Shown: positions 1-11,645, counted from the first letter of the stretch. The stretch is DNA of 64,000 nt from Corynebacterium tuberculostearicum (GCF_013408445.1 NZ_JACBZL010000001.1:1488001-1552000); one strand, 5' to 3'. Notes: generated from the sequence alone by a model not told the origin. Made by a program: numbers and translations.

Positions 1-1
1 G

Positions 2-1897
<1,896 letters not shown>

Positions 1898-1942
1898 TCT
1901 GCCTTCCTGCTACCAGCCAACAGGGTGCAGAAAACTAGAAAA

Positions 1943-1973
1943 GGGGCGCGCGGTCTTTTACACCACACGCCCC
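1943..1973. terminator. Possible shared terminator between convergent pknG and ackA
   Basis: GGGGCG at 1943-1948 pairs with CGCCCC at 1968-1973 around a 19-base loop, between the two convergent stops. The stem is short, so this is weak. Confidence 0.35.
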
Positions 1974-2237
1974 GTTGTTCAAAGTCCAGCCGTTAGCTAG
2001 ACGTGAGAATCTTTACTTGTAGAGGCCAGCCTCACGCGCCATTGCGGCGATTTCGGCGGACTTCTGAGCGATAGCCAACTCTTCGTTGGTCGGTACGACA
2101 AAGACCTTAACCGGGGAATCCTCGGTGGAGATCATGCGCGGCTGGTCGGAACGGACCAGGTTGCGCGGACCTGACCCCTGTTTGGTGGACACCTGATATC
2201 CAGCCCAGTCGGGCTGGAAGAAAGGTAATCTACCACC

Positions 2238-2537
2238 ATGTCCAGGTACTCCGAACAGTTCAAACGCGATGCCGTGGCCCTCTACGAAAACAATGAGGAC
2301 CTCTCACTGAACTCAGCATCAGCAGAGCTCGGTATCAACCGTGCCTCGCTGCATTCTTGGATCAAGAAGTACGGCACCGGCAAACGTGCCCGCACAAAAA
2401 GCATGCGCGACAAGGTCCAAGCAGCGAATGATTCCGAACGGATCCGCCAGTTAGAAAAAGAGAACGCAAAGCTGCGCGAAGAACGTGACATCCTGCGCAA
2501 GGCCGCGAAATATTTTGCCGAAGAGACTCACTGGTGA
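2238..2537 (+). CDS. IS3-family transposase OrfA (copy 1)
   Basis: A 99-residue DNA-binding subunit. It opens [17 protein letters not shown], with a helix-turn-helix around residues 20-45 ([20 protein letters not shown]) that would bind the IS ends. A C-terminal leucine-zipper-like helix follows ([22 protein letters not shown]). Its TGA stop overlaps the GTG start of OrfB (GTGA), in the -1 frame. The OrfB frame is open upstream only back to about 2489. I see no A6G-type slippery site in that stretch, so coupled re-initiation is at least as likely as -1 frameshifting for making OrfB. Confidence 0.95.
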   Translation: MSRYSEQFKRDAVALYENNEDLSLNSASAELGINRASLHSWIKKYGTGKRARTKSMRDKVQAANDSERIRQLEKENAKLREERDILRKAAKYFAEETHW

Positions 2538-3430
2538 TCCGCTTCCAGTTTGTCTATGACCACCGAACCGAATTCTCGGTTAAGCGGATGTGCCAGGTGT
2601 TAAAGCTCAATCGCTCCTCGTTCTACAAATGGGTGCAAACCCGCGAAGAACGCAGGTTAAAGACGTGTTCGGATGCTCTTATTGGTGCAAGAATCAAGAC
2701 CATCTTCGATGATGAATACGGGCTTTATGGTGCTAAACGCATCGCTGCAAGCCTTAAAGCCGATACGAGCTTTGGCCCGATAAATCACAAGAAAGTCGCA
2801 CGAATCATGAAATCCATGGGACTTAAAGGCTTTACCAAACGCCGCCGATGCGTCACTACCAGGCGTAAGCCTGGTCACCGCGTCATGCCAGATCTAGTAG
2901 GCCGCAGATTCACAGCTGACAGGCCAAACCACGTCTATGTAGGCGACATTACGTACCTGCCGTGTAAGGGCGGCAAGAACATGTACCTGGCCACGGTCAT
3001 CGACGTCTACTCGCGCAAACTTGTCGGACATGCACTCGCCGATCACATGCGGGTATCACTGGTTATCGAAGCTTTGTCCCATGCCAGGAAAGTCCGCGGA
3101 AGCCTTAAAGGGGCAATTTTCCATTCTGATCACGGCAGCGTGTACACCTCACAAGCCTTTAGGAACTATTGCTCGTCGTTGGGTGTGCGCCAGTCTATGG
3201 GAGCGGTAGGAACGAGTGCTGATAACGCCCTAGCAGAATCGTTTAACGCCACGCTCAAGCGGGAAATCTTGCGTGACAGGAAAGTCTTTGACAATCCGAT
3301 CTCCTGCCGCCAAGAAGTCTTCCGGTGGTGCATGCGCTACAACACACGCCGACGGCACTCCTGGTGCAATCTTTCAGCTCCTGACGTCTTTGAAGCCGAG
3401 AATTCAGCTACACTGACTAGAGCAGCATAG
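2534..3430 (+). CDS. IS3-family transposase OrfB, DDE integrase (copy 1)
   Basis: A 298-residue catalytic subunit. The N-terminal HTH_21-like part (residues 1-95) includes [13 protein letters not shown]. The rve integrase core follows, with the three catalytic acids in context: first D in YVGDITYL, second D in [11 protein letters not shown], and E in [14 protein letters not shown]. The start is GTG, overlapping the OrfA stop. The frame is complete, so the element looks capable of transposition. Confidence 0.95.
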   Translation: MIRFQFVYDHRTEFSVKRMCQVLKLNRSSFYKWVQTREERRLKTCSDALIGARIKTIFDDEYGLYGAKRIAASLKADTSFGPINHKKVARIMKSMGLKGFTKRRRCVTTRRKPGHRVMPDLVGRRFTADRPNHVYVGDITYLPCKGGKNMYLATVIDVYSRKLVGHALADHMRVSLVIEALSHARKVRGSLKGAIFHSDHGSVYTSQAFRNYCSSLGVRQSMGAVGTSADNALAESFNATLKREILRDRKVFDNPISCRQEVFRWCMRYNTRRRHSWCNLSAPDVFEAENSATLTRAA

Positions 3431-4541
3431 CTAACCCCCGACGTGTCCACTTTCCGGGGGTCAGGCCCCGCTCCTTATCAAAGTGGATGCCGTACATATC
3501 CAGGTTGTACAGGGAGTCCTGGCGGACCTCGGTATCGTTCTCGCCCACACCGGCGGTAAAGGTGATGGCGTCCACGCGGCCCAGGGCAATCATGTAGGAA
3601 CCGATGAAGCGGCGCAGCTGGTGGATGTAGATGTTATAAGCCAGCCAAGCGTCTTGGTCCTCGTTGTCGATGCGCTCGCGCAGCGTACGGAAGTCGTTAA
3701 CGCCAGAGATGCCCTTGACACCGGACTGCTTGTTGAGCAGGTTGTCAATCTCATCCACGCTCATGCCCGCCTGGCGGACGAGGTGGAAGATGATGCCCGG
3801 GTCAATGTCACCGGAGCGGGTACCCATAGCCAAACCGGCCAACGGGGTCAGGCCCATCGAGGTATCGATGGCGCGGCCATTGCGGATGGCGGCAGCGGAA
3901 GCACCGTTGCCCAGGTGGAGAGTGATCTGGTGGGTGTGCATCGGGTCGCGGCCCAAAAGGGCCGGCACCTGCTGGGAGACGAACTCGTGAGAGGTGCCGT
4001 GGAAGCCGTAGCGACGGATATCGTACTTGGAAGCCACCTCATTGTTGATGGCATAAAGCGCAGCTGCCGGCGGCAGGGTGTTAAAGAACGCGGTATCGAA
4101 GACCGCAACGTGCGGAATATCCGGCAGCATCTTGCGGGCCACGCGGATGCCATCCAAGTTGGCCGGGTTGTGCAGCGGAGCCAGCGGGATGAGGTCTTCA
4201 ATCATGGACTCAATCTGGTCTACGATGAGCTGCGGCTCGGAGAAGAGGCGGCCGCCGTGAACAACACGGTGACCAACGGCGATAACATCCACGTCGGTCG
4301 GGCCAACGTTGTGCTCGCTCATGATGGCAAAAGCGCGCTCAAGGCCGAAGGAGTGAGTAGGGATTTCCAGCTCTTCCTTGTACTTCTCGCCACCGGTCTT
4401 GACGGTGACGGCGCCGAGGGGCTCGCCAACCTGCTCGACCAGGCCAGAGACCAGCGGGGTATCCGTGGCGCTGGACTCGGGATCGACCAGCTGGAATTTA
4501 ACGGAGGAAGAACCTGAGTTAAGGACCAGAACGTATGACAT

Positions 4542-5903
4542 TTATTTCTCTCCAGCCTGAATAGCGGTGATTGCAACGGTGTTGATGATGTCCGGAACGG
4601 TCGCGCCACGCGACAGATCGTTAACCGGCTTGTTCAGACCCTGCAGGATCGGGCCCACGGCGAGCGCACCGCCGGTGCGCTGTGCCGTCTTGTAGCCAAT
4701 ATTGCCGGCCTCCAAGTCCGGGAAGACGAAGACGTTTGCCTGGCCGGCCACCTCAGAATTCGGCATCTTCTTAGCCGCAACGCCTGGGTCGCAGGCGGCG
4801 TCGAACTGCAGCGGGCCATCCACCTTGACGGAAGAATCCAGCTTCTTAGCGGCTTCGACGGCGGCCACTGCACGGTCAACGTCCGGGCCGGAGCCGGAGG
4901 TGCCGGAGGAGTAGGACAGCATGGCCACACGCGGGTCGATGCCGAACTGGGAGGCGGTCTGTGCGGAAACGATAGCGATCTCGCCCAGCTGCTCGGCGGT
5001 GGGGTTCGGGTTGACGGCGCAGTCACCGAAGGCCCACAGGCGGCCGCGCATGACCATCAGGAAGATGGAGGAGACCACGGAAGCATTCGGCTTGGTCTTA
5101 ATGATCTGGAAGGAAGGCTTAATGGTGTGGGCGGTGGTGTGAGCAGCGCCGGAGACCATGCCATCGGCCAAGCCCTTGTGCACCATCATGGTGGTGAAGT
5201 AGGAAATATCCTTCATCGTCTCGCGAGCCTGCTCGAGGGTTACGCCCTTCTTCTTGCGCAGCTCGGCAAAGTCGGCGGCGAATTCCTCTGCCAGCGGGGA
5301 CTCGAGGTGGTTGATGATCTCGGCACCAGCCAGGTCGAGCTTCAGCTCTTCGGCGCGGGCCTTGATATCGGCCTCGTTGCCCAGGATGGTCAGCTTGGCA
5401 ACCTTATCGCGCAGGACCACGTGTGCGGCCTCGAGGATGCGGTCATCGTCGCCCTCTGGCAGGACGATGTGGGAACCGGCGGCGCGGGCCTGGTCAATGA
5501 GCTGCTTCTGGAAGAGGTCTGCGGACATGACCGGGGAGACGTCGCCAAGCGCAGCAAGTGCGCCCGGAACCGCTTCCAGGTCGGTGAAGATGCCAGCGAC
5601 GGTAGCCCCCAGGGATTCCGCATTGTGCTGGGCAAGCTCGCCGGTGCGCTGCGGGGCGCCGGAAATGATGGCCAGCGGCAGGCCAAGGGCGGCAGCTACT
5701 TCAGCATCGAAGGCGATATCGCCGGTGCCCTGCGCCACGATATTCTCAGCGGCGGGAGCCTCAGCCAGTACGGCGGCGACGGTGGCATCGAAGTCTTCGA
5801 GGCGGATGAGCTCCGCGCCCAGGTCCTTAGCCAGGGCGGGCACATCGAGGCCATCGAAGCCACGGCCGATAGCGCTAATAACTGCGGAATGCGATGCAGA
5901 CAT
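4542..5903 (-). CDS. pta: Phosphate acetyltransferase
   Basis: Interconverts acetyl-CoA + Pi and acetyl phosphate + CoA, the partner of acetate kinase. The catalytic PTA/PTB domain fills residues from about 130 to the end, with IVLPEGDDDRIL, GMVSGAAHTTAHTIKPSFQI, FGDCAVNPNPTAEQLGEIA and the C-terminal NDLSRGATVPDI. About 125 residues precede it and resemble a shortened regulatory N-terminus; the catalytic domain alone is around 330 residues in many relatives. First gene of a pta-ackA operon (stop and next ATG adjacent), divergent from fprA. With AckA truncated, acetyl phosphate made by Pta may have no normal outlet. Confidence 0.95.
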   Translation of the reverse strand: MSASHSAVISAIGRGFDGLDVPALAKDLGAELIRLEDFDATVAAVLAEAPAAENIVAQGTGDIAFDAEVAAALGLPLAIISGAPQRTGELAQHNAESLGATVAGIFTDLEAVPGALAALGDVSPVMSADLFQKQLIDQARAAGSHIVLPEGDDDRILEAAHVVLRDKVAKLTILGNEADIKARAEELKLDLAGAEIINHLESPLAEEFAADFAELRKKKGVTLEQARETMKDISYFTTMMVHKGLADGMVSGAAHTTAHTIKPSFQIIKTKPNASVVSSIFLMVMRGRLWAFGDCAVNPNPTAEQLGEIAIVSAQTASQFGIDPRVAMLSYSSGTSGSGPDVDRAVAAVEAAKKLDSSVKVDGPLQFDAACDPGVAAKKMPNSEVAGQANVFVFPDLEAGNIGYKTAQRTGGALAVGPILQGLNKPVNDLSRGATVPDIINTVAITAIQAGEK

Positions 5904-6131
5904 GCAATTTACCTTTCATTCACGGTCACTTGAACACAATTAACGCGCCTCATAACTTCATGTCAGTCATCACAGTTATCAGCGCGCGGTGACTACTCCA
6001 CTGTACGCGATTTACCCCCTCCTATGCCCCATCGTGACCTCCCTAAACTGGGGTTAGTAATGCTGTGGTTTTTATCGCATAGTGACCGCGTAGAATATGC
6101 AGCACAACGAAAGAAAGGACACCCTAAGCAC

Positions 6132-7493
6132 ATGACTACCCCAGTGCGCGTCGCCGTGGTCGGCTCCGGCCCGGCAGGCATTTACGCCTCTGACCTTCTA
6201 GTGAAATCCGACCTCGATGTGCAGATCGATCTTTTTGAGAAGATGCCCGCCCCCTTCGGCCTGATCCGCTACGGCGTGGCACCGGATCACCCGCGTATTA
6301 AGGGCATCGTGCAGTCCCTGCACAACGTTATGGAAAAGGAAGAGATCCGCTTCCTGGGCAATATCGAGGTGGGCAAGGACATCACCGTCGAGGAGATGCG
6401 CGAGTATTATGACGCCATTATCTTCGCCACCGGTGCTACCGCCGATAAGCGCATGGGCATCCCAGGCGAGGACCTCAAGGGCAACCATGGCGCCGGCGAA
6501 TTCGTGGGCTTTTATGACGGCAACCCCAACTTTGAGCGCGATTGGGATCTCTCCGCAGAGTCCGTCGCCGTGGTTGGTGTGGGCAATGTCTCCCTCGACG
6601 TCTCCCGCATCCTGGCTAAGACCGCGGACGAGCTGCTCGTGACGGAGATCCCCGATAACGTTTATGAGGCGCTGAAGAAGAACCGCGCCAAGGAGGTCCA
6701 CGTCTTCGGCCGCCGCGGCCCGGCGCAGGCCAAGTACACGCCGAAGGAGCTCAAGGAGCTGGACGAGTCCCCGACCATCGAGGTCATCGTCAACCCCGAG
6801 GACATCGAGTATGACGCCGCCTCTGAGGAGGCCCGTCGCGCCGCCAAGTCCACTGACCTGGTGTGCCAGACCCTCGAGTCCTACGCCATGCGCGAGCCGG
6901 GCGATGCCCCGCACAAGCTCTACATCCACTTCTTCGAGTCCCCAGTAGAGGTATTGGGCGAGGACGGCCACGTCACCGCCATTAAGACCGAGCGCACCGA
7001 GCTCAATGGCGATGGCTCCGTAACCGGTACCGGCAAGTTCACCGAGTGGCCGGTGCAGGCCATCTACCGCGCAGTGGGCTACCACCCGCAGTCCGTCGAC
7101 GGCGTACCTTTCGACGAGACCCAGGCCACCATGCCTAACGACGGCGGCCACGTGCTGGCCAATGTCGACGGCGAAAAGCTCCCCGGTCTCTACACCACCG
7201 GCTGGATTAAGCGCGGCCCGGTGGGCCTGATTGGCAATACCAAGTCTGATGCCAAGGACACCACCACCATGCTCATCGCTGATTACAAGGCCGGCGACTT
7301 GGATCCGGCCACCAAGCGCGATCCGCAGGATATCCTGGACTTCCTGGCTTCCCGCGATATCGCCGTGACCACCTGGGAAGGCTGGCACCGCCTGGATGCC
7401 GCCGAGCGCGCCGCTGGCGAGCCGCACGGCCGCGAGCGCATCAAGATCGTCGAGTGGGACGAGATGGTCAAGCACGCCGGCCCACAGGCCTAA
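6132..7493 (+). CDS. fprA: NADPH-ferredoxin reductase, FprA type
   Basis: A 453-residue two-dinucleotide-binding flavoenzyme of the adrenodoxin-reductase/FprA family, which passes electrons between NADPH and ferredoxin. FAD site VAVVGSGPAGIYASDLL is at the N-terminus. The NADP site is AVVGVGNVSLDVSR, the C-terminal FAD contact is GWIKRGPVGLIGNTKSDA, and HVFGRRGPAQAKYTPKEL carries the NADP 2'-phosphate arginines. The ATG at 6132 was preferred to an upstream ATG at 6024, because GAAAGAAAGGA lies just before it and the FAD motif should sit at the very start. It is divergent from pta across a 228-bp intergenic stretch. The GNAT gene begins three bases after its stop. Confidence 0.93.
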   Translation: MTTPVRVAVVGSGPAGIYASDLLVKSDLDVQIDLFEKMPAPFGLIRYGVAPDHPRIKGIVQSLHNVMEKEEIRFLGNIEVGKDITVEEMREYYDAIIFATGATADKRMGIPGEDLKGNHGAGEFVGFYDGNPNFERDWDLSAESVAVVGVGNVSLDVSRILAKTADELLVTEIPDNVYEALKKNRAKEVHVFGRRGPAQAKYTPKELKELDESPTIEVIVNPEDIEYDAASEEARRAAKSTDLVCQTLESYAMREPGDAPHKLYIHFFESPVEVLGEDGHVTAIKTERTELNGDGSVTGTGKFTEWPVQAIYRAVGYHPQSVDGVPFDETQATMPNDGGHVLANVDGEKLPGLYTTGWIKRGPVGLIGNTKSDAKDTTTMLIADYKAGDLDPATKRDPQDILDFLASRDIAVTTWEGWHRLDAAERAAGEPHGRERIKIVEWDEMVKHAGPQA

Positions 7494-7496
7494 CCC

Positions 7497-7982
7497 GTGC
7501 CGCATATCATTTCCGCCGCGCCCCTGGGGCAGCTGGCGGCCTTGGACGTCCACCAGCTCTACAAGCTGCGGGTGGACGTCTTTGTGCACGAGCAGCGCTG
7601 CCCGTACGCCGAGATTGACGCCACCGACGCCGATCCCCAGACCGTGCACCTGCTGGCCTGGGACGCGGACACCCACGAGCTGCTGGGCACGGCCCGCGTC
7701 TTTCCGGCCGCGCCTACTGACGCCGCGCTTGCCGACGCCGCCAACGGTGCCCAAATCGGCCGCTTCGCCCTCGCACCCGCCGCGCGTGGCACGGGCCTCG
7801 GCCGGGAACTTTTCCAGGCGGCCGTCGACCTAGGCGAGCGCATGCACCCAGGCCAGCCGCTTTACCTGGAGGCGCAGGCCGGCCTCGTGGACTATTACGC
7901 CAGCTTTGGCTTTACTCCGGTAGGCGAGCTATTCGACGACGAGGGAGTCCCCCACCAGCCGATGCTGCGCCCCGCGCCCTAG
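7497..7982 (+). CDS. GNAT family N-acetyltransferase, ElaA-like
   Basis: 161 residues. It opens with LYKLRVDVFVHEQRCPYAEID, a signature of ElaA-type GNAT proteins, and has the acetyl-CoA pyrophosphate-binding segment IGRFALAPAARGTGLGRELF. The substrate is unknown. The start is GTG three bases after the fprA stop, so it is probably co-transcribed with it. Its stop overlaps the stop of convergent purT by four bases. Confidence 0.88.
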   Translation: MPHIISAAPLGQLAALDVHQLYKLRVDVFVHEQRCPYAEIDATDADPQTVHLLAWDADTHELLGTARVFPAAPTDAALADAANGAQIGRFALAPAARGTGLGRELFQAAVDLGERMHPGQPLYLEAQAGLVDYYASFGFTPVGELFDDEGVPHQPMLRPAP

Positions 7983-9391
7983 TCGGCGTCGTCCACGCCG
8001 GAGGCAAGCTTTGGGTCGAGCTCCACGCCGCCCTCGTACTCCACGACCTCGATATCGGGGACGTTATCCGCCTCCGGCTGGATGCCGCGCGCACCGCCCT
8101 GGGCCAAAAGGCCCGGCGTGGAGGTCACCTCGATCTTGTGCGCCGCTAGTGCTGCGCGGTCGCGCGCCTCCTCCGCGCTTTCCGCGGTGGCAGATACCAA
8201 GCCCATGCGACGACCCTTGTAAGCCCCGGGCTTGCCAAAGAGTTTGACGTCCGTCTCGGCGTAGTTGAGGGCCGCGGCGACGCCGGTATAGGCAACCTCA
8301 TTTAGCTCCTCATCCGCGTGGATGACCACGCTAGCGCCAGGGGTGACCAGGGTGGCGTCGATGGGGTAGCCCAAAATCGCGCGCGCATGCAGGTCAAAGG
8401 CGGAAAAACGCTGGGTATAGCAGGTCAGCATCGCCGTATCCGAGGGCCGCGGGGACACGGAGGAAAAGTACACATCATCGCCCGCAACGAAGAGCTCCAC
8501 GCAGTACACGCCGCGCCCGCCCAACTCATTAGAGATGCGCGCGGCCACCGAGCGCGCGTTTTCCAGCGCAATCTCGCTCATGCCGGTAGGCTGCCACTCC
8601 TCCACGAGGTCGCCGCGCTCATGGCGGTGACCGATGGGCTCGCTAAACCACGTGGCCAACTTGCCCGTCGCCGGATCGATGGAGCGGATAGCCAGCAGGG
8701 TGACCTCGAGGTCAAAGTCCACGAAGCGCTCGGCCACCACGCGCTGCGAATCCGAGGACACGCGCCGCACGGTCTCCCATGCGGTGCGCACGTCCTCCTC
8801 ATCGCGGGCAATCATGTGGCCCTTGCCGGAGGTGGACACATCCGGCTTAATAATGCACGGAAAGCCCAGCTCCCCCACCGCTTCTTCCAGTTCCTCCACG
8901 GAGCTAGCAAAGCGATACGCGGAGACCGGCAGCCCGATATTCTCCGCCACCTCGCGCACGCACTGGCGGTCCTGCGTCATGGCGCAGGCGCGGGCGGAGG
9001 GGACCACGATGGCGTCGCTATGCGCCTCCATCTCCTCCAGCGCTTCTACCGCAACGGTTTCTACCTCCGGAACCACAAAATGCGGCTGAATCTCCTGCGC
9101 CAGCTGCAGGATGCGCCCGGCGTCCTTGATATCGGCGACGTAGCTATACTGCGCCACCTGGTGCGCCGGCGCGCCCGCATACGAGTCCACCGCGTGGACC
9201 TCCAAGCCCAGGTTCTGGAAGGACATGGCCAGCTGCTTGCCCAGCTCGCCCGAGCCCAGCAGCAATACCTTGGTGGCATTGCTGGTCAGCGGCGTGCCAA
9301 TATGACCGGCGATCTCGCCTGGACCTGACCCCTGTTTGGTGGACACCTGATATCCAGCCCAGTCGGGCTGGAAGAAAGGTAATCTACCACC

Positions 9392-9691
9392 ATGTCCAGG
9401 TACTCCGAACAGTTCAAACGCGATGCCGTGGCCCTCTACGAAAACAATGAGGACCTCTCACTGAACTCAGCATCAGCAGAGCTCGGTATCAACCGTGCCT
9501 CGCTGCATTCTTGGATCAAGAAGTACGGCACCGGCAAACGTGCCCGCACAAAAAGCATGCGCGACAAGGTCCAAGCAGCGAATGATTCCGAACGGATCCG
9601 CCAGTTAGAAAAAGAGAACGCAAAGCTGCGCGAAGAACGTGACATCCTGCGCAAGGCCGCGAAATATTTTGCCGAAGAGACTCACTGGTGA
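9392..9691 (+). CDS. IS3-family transposase OrfA (copy 2)
   Basis: Protein identical to OrfA of the copy at 2238-2537, 71 bp inside the left IS end. Confidence 0.95.
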   Translation: MSRYSEQFKRDAVALYENNEDLSLNSASAELGINRASLHSWIKKYGTGKRARTKSMRDKVQAANDSERIRQLEKENAKLREERDILRKAAKYFAEETHW

Positions 9692-10584
9692 TCCGCTTCC
9701 AGTTTGTCTATGACCACCGAACCGAATTCTCGGTTAAGCGGATGTGCCAGGTGTTAAAGCTCAATCGCTCCTCGTTCTACAAATGGGTGCAAACCCGCGA
9801 AGAACGCAGGTTAAAGACGTGTTCGGATGCTCTTATTGGTGCAAGAATCAAGACCATCTTCGATGATGAATACGGGCTTTATGGTGCTAAACGCATCGCT
9901 GCAAGCCTTAAAGCCGATACGAGCTTTGGCCCGATAAATCACAAGAAAGTCGCACGAATCATGAAATCCATGGGACTTAAAGGCTTTACCAAACGCCGCC
10001 GATGCGTCACTACCAGGCGTAAGCCTGGTCACCGCGTCATGCCAGATCTAGTAGGCCGCAGATTCACAGCTGACAGGCCAAACCACGTCTATGTAGGCGA
10101 CATTACGTACCTGCCGTGTAAGGGCGGCAAGAACATGTACCTGGCCACGGTCATCGACGTCTACTCGCGCAAACTTGTCGGACATGCACTCGCCGATCAC
10201 ATGCGGGTATCACTGGTTATCGAAGCTTTGTCCCATGCCAGGAAAGTCCGCGGAAGCCTTAAAGGGGCAATTTTCCATTCTGATCACGGCAGCGTGTACA
10301 CCTCACAAGCCTTTAGGAACTATTGCTCGTCGTTGGGTGTGCGCCAGTCTATGGGAGCGGTAGGAACGAGTGCTGATAACGCCCTAGCAGAATCGTTTAA
10401 CGCCACGCTCAAGCGGGAAATCTTGCGTGACAGGAAAGTCTTTGACAATCCGATCTCCTGCCGCCAAGAAGTCTTCCGGTGGTGCATGCGCTACAACACA
10501 CGCCGACGGCACTCCTGGTGCAATCTTTCAGCTCCTGACGTCTTTGAAGCCGAGAATTCAGCTACACTGACTAGAGCAGCATAG
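9688..10584 (+). CDS. IS3-family transposase OrfB (copy 2)
   Basis: Protein identical to OrfB at 2534-3430; the DDE residues are intact. Confidence 0.95.
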   Translation: MIRFQFVYDHRTEFSVKRMCQVLKLNRSSFYKWVQTREERRLKTCSDALIGARIKTIFDDEYGLYGAKRIAASLKADTSFGPINHKKVARIMKSMGLKGFTKRRRCVTTRRKPGHRVMPDLVGRRFTADRPNHVYVGDITYLPCKGGKNMYLATVIDVYSRKLVGHALADHMRVSLVIEALSHARKVRGSLKGAIFHSDHGSVYTSQAFRNYCSSLGVRQSMGAVGTSADNALAESFNATLKREILRDRKVFDNPISCRQEVFRWCMRYNTRRRHSWCNLSAPDVFEAENSATLTRAA

Positions 10585-10741
10585 CTAACCCCCGACGTGT
10601 CCACTTTCCGGGGGTCAGGCCCCCTGGATTATCCATGAAAATGCTCCTTCTAAGCCGCAGGCAGCGGCGTTTACTGCCTTAAATTATTTCATATTTAGGC
10701 CCCAACCCCACCACCTACATGCCAGGTGAGCCGGATAGGCG

Positions 10742-10775
10742 AAGGCGCCCTGTGGGCAATTCCACAGGGCGCCTT
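10742..10775 (-). terminator. Strong hairpin after the sortase gene
   Basis: A perfect 14-bp stem: AAGGCGCCCTGTGG (10742-10755) pairs with CCACAGGGCGCCTT (10762-10775) around a six-base loop, just past the sortase stop. No long T-run follows. Confidence 0.7.
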
Positions 10776-10787
10776 GAAAGGTTCAGC

Positions 10788-11645
10788 CTAGGCTGCAGGT
10801 GCCTCAGCCGGAGCCTCGGCTGGGGCTTCGGCCGGAGCCTCCCCTGCCGGCTGCTCGGCGGGCTGCTCTGGCTCGCCTACCGGCTCCGCCACGGTAATGA
10901 TGTTGTCCTCATAACCCAGCGCGCCACCAACGAACTGGCCACCGCAGGTAATGAGAACCAGGCGGTTCTCGCCTTCCTTATCATTAACCACGTCCGGGAA
11001 TCCGGAGCCCTTCGGCAGGCGGTACGGCGCCTCGGTCACGCGGAAGGTACGCTCTTGGCCGTCGATGACCACGGTAAATTCCTGGTCCTTCTTCAGCTTG
11101 GTGAACTTCTCCGCATAACCAGTGCCCTGGCCCTGGTAGTTAATGTGGCCGGTAATCACACTCGAGCCCACATTGCCCGGCTCGCCCGGCACAGCGGAGG
11201 CGGAGTACCAGCCCACGCGGGTGACGTCGTGTGGCGGAAGCAGCACGCCCTGGTCCGTGACCTGTACGGGGTCCACGGCCGCGTACTCGCCATCGATGCC
11301 CACGGACATGCCTTCAAAGCCCTTGAATTCACCAGGCGCGGCCTCATACTCGTGCTCCTGCTGGCCCGAATCATCCACGAAGGCATCGGACTTCGGCCCG
11401 GATTCTTCCGACGCACTCTCGCTGGCCACCGTCTCTGGTGCCGAGCCGGCCTCATCCTCATCATCGCGCGCCAAGTACAGCACTACCTGCAGCAAGACCA
11501 ATGCCACCACAACGATGGCCGCGATAATAGCGATCAGCTTGCCACGGCCCATGCCCTGCTTGCCGACGCCCCCTTCTTCCTCACTCGCCGGATACTGCGA
11601 CATTCCATTGTCTTCCGGCTGCTGTGGTTGCGCATGCTTTCCCAT
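10788..11645 (-). CDS. Class F sortase-like protein
   Basis: 285 residues. Order: cytoplasmic N-terminus (1-33), one membrane helix (about 36-60, LIAIIAAIVVVALVLLQVVL), an acidic linker, then a sortase beta-barrel, and an Ala/Pro/Glu-rich tail made of APAE repeats. The catalytic His is in VITGHINYQG and the Cys in LVLITCGG. Class F sortases of actinobacteria usually carry an arginine in a YRDN-like motif after the Cys; here that position reads YEDN, so the third catalytic residue appears replaced by Glu. Sortases normally cleave LPxTG-like motifs and attach proteins to the wall. The gene lies directly downstream of the broken adhesin on the same strand, but an inverted repeat separates them, and neither large neighbour has an LPxTG motif. 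Confidence 0.82.
   Translation of the reverse strand: MGKHAQPQQPEDNGMSQYPASEEEGGVGKQGMGRGKLIAIIAAIVVVALVLLQVVLYLARDDEDEAGSAPETVASESASEESGPKSDAFVDDSGQQEHEYEAAPGEFKGFEGMSVGIDGEYAAVDPVQVTDQGVLLPPHDVTRVGWYSASAVPGEPGNVGSSVITGHINYQGQGTGYAEKFTKLKKDQEFTVVIDGQERTFRVTEAPYRLPKGSGFPDVVNDKEGENRLVLITCGGQFVGGALGYEDNIITVAEPVGEPEQPAEQPAGEAPAEAPAEAPAEAPAA

Larger units (their letters stand above)
2167..3468 (+). mobile_element. IS3-family insertion sequence, copy 1 (in ackA)
   Basis: 1302 bp. The terminal inverted repeats are imperfect over about 26 bp: the left end begins GGACCTGACCCC and the right end, read inward, begins GGGCCTGACCCC; both continue to a common TGGACAC. The target duplication is CGC at 2164-2166 and 3469-3471. 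It carries the usual two overlapping IS3 frames. The four copies give identical proteins and identical length. Confidence 0.97.
2013..4541 (-). pseudogene. ackA: Acetate kinase, interrupted by an IS3-family element
   Basis: Acetate kinase converts acetyl phosphate + ADP to acetate + ATP. The protein starts [20 protein letters not shown] (ATG at 4541) and shows the family phosphate-binding and HGTSHE motifs. Native sequence runs to FDKER (358 residues) and then enters the IS, giving a 374-residue product with a 16-residue IS-encoded tail. The missing 49 codons are found beyond the IS, ending at the TAA at 2013-2015. Removing 1302 bp of IS and one 3-bp target copy leaves 1224 bp, or 408 codons, in one frame, so the intact protein would be 407 residues. 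Its ATG directly abuts the pta stop (TAAATG), so the two are translationally coupled. Loss of the C-terminal part of the fold probably inactivates the enzyme. Confidence 0.93.
9321..10622 (+). mobile_element. IS3-family insertion sequence, copy 2 (in purT)
   Basis: Same 1302-bp element in the same orientation as copy 1. Target duplication CCT at 9318-9320 and 10623-10625. Confidence 0.97.
7979..10636 (-). pseudogene. purT: Formate-dependent GAR transformylase PurT, IS inserted at codon 5
   Basis: PurT is an ATP-grasp enzyme that formylates glycinamide ribonucleotide with formate and ATP in purine synthesis. Motifs: VLLLGSGELGKQLAMSFQNL, an ATP-grasp loop CIIKPDVSTSGKGHMI, and SPRPSDTAMLTCYTQ near the metal site. 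The original start is the ATG at 10636, read Met-Asp-Asn-Pro-Gly, with AGAAGGAG a few bases upstream. The IS splits codon 5. Excising 1305 bp restores 451 codons. Downstream of the IS the frame is still open: a GTG inside the IS end (9344-9346) begins MSTKQGSGP and runs in frame into GEIAGHIG, giving a 455-residue fusion. Function may therefore survive if the GTG is used. The last 40 or so residues are an acidic extension. Confidence 0.9.

Noticed and set aside
2489..2537. Programmed -1 frameshift joining OrfA and OrfB
   Set aside because: The frames overlap in the right register, but I found no A6G-type slippery sequence; left as possible, not called.
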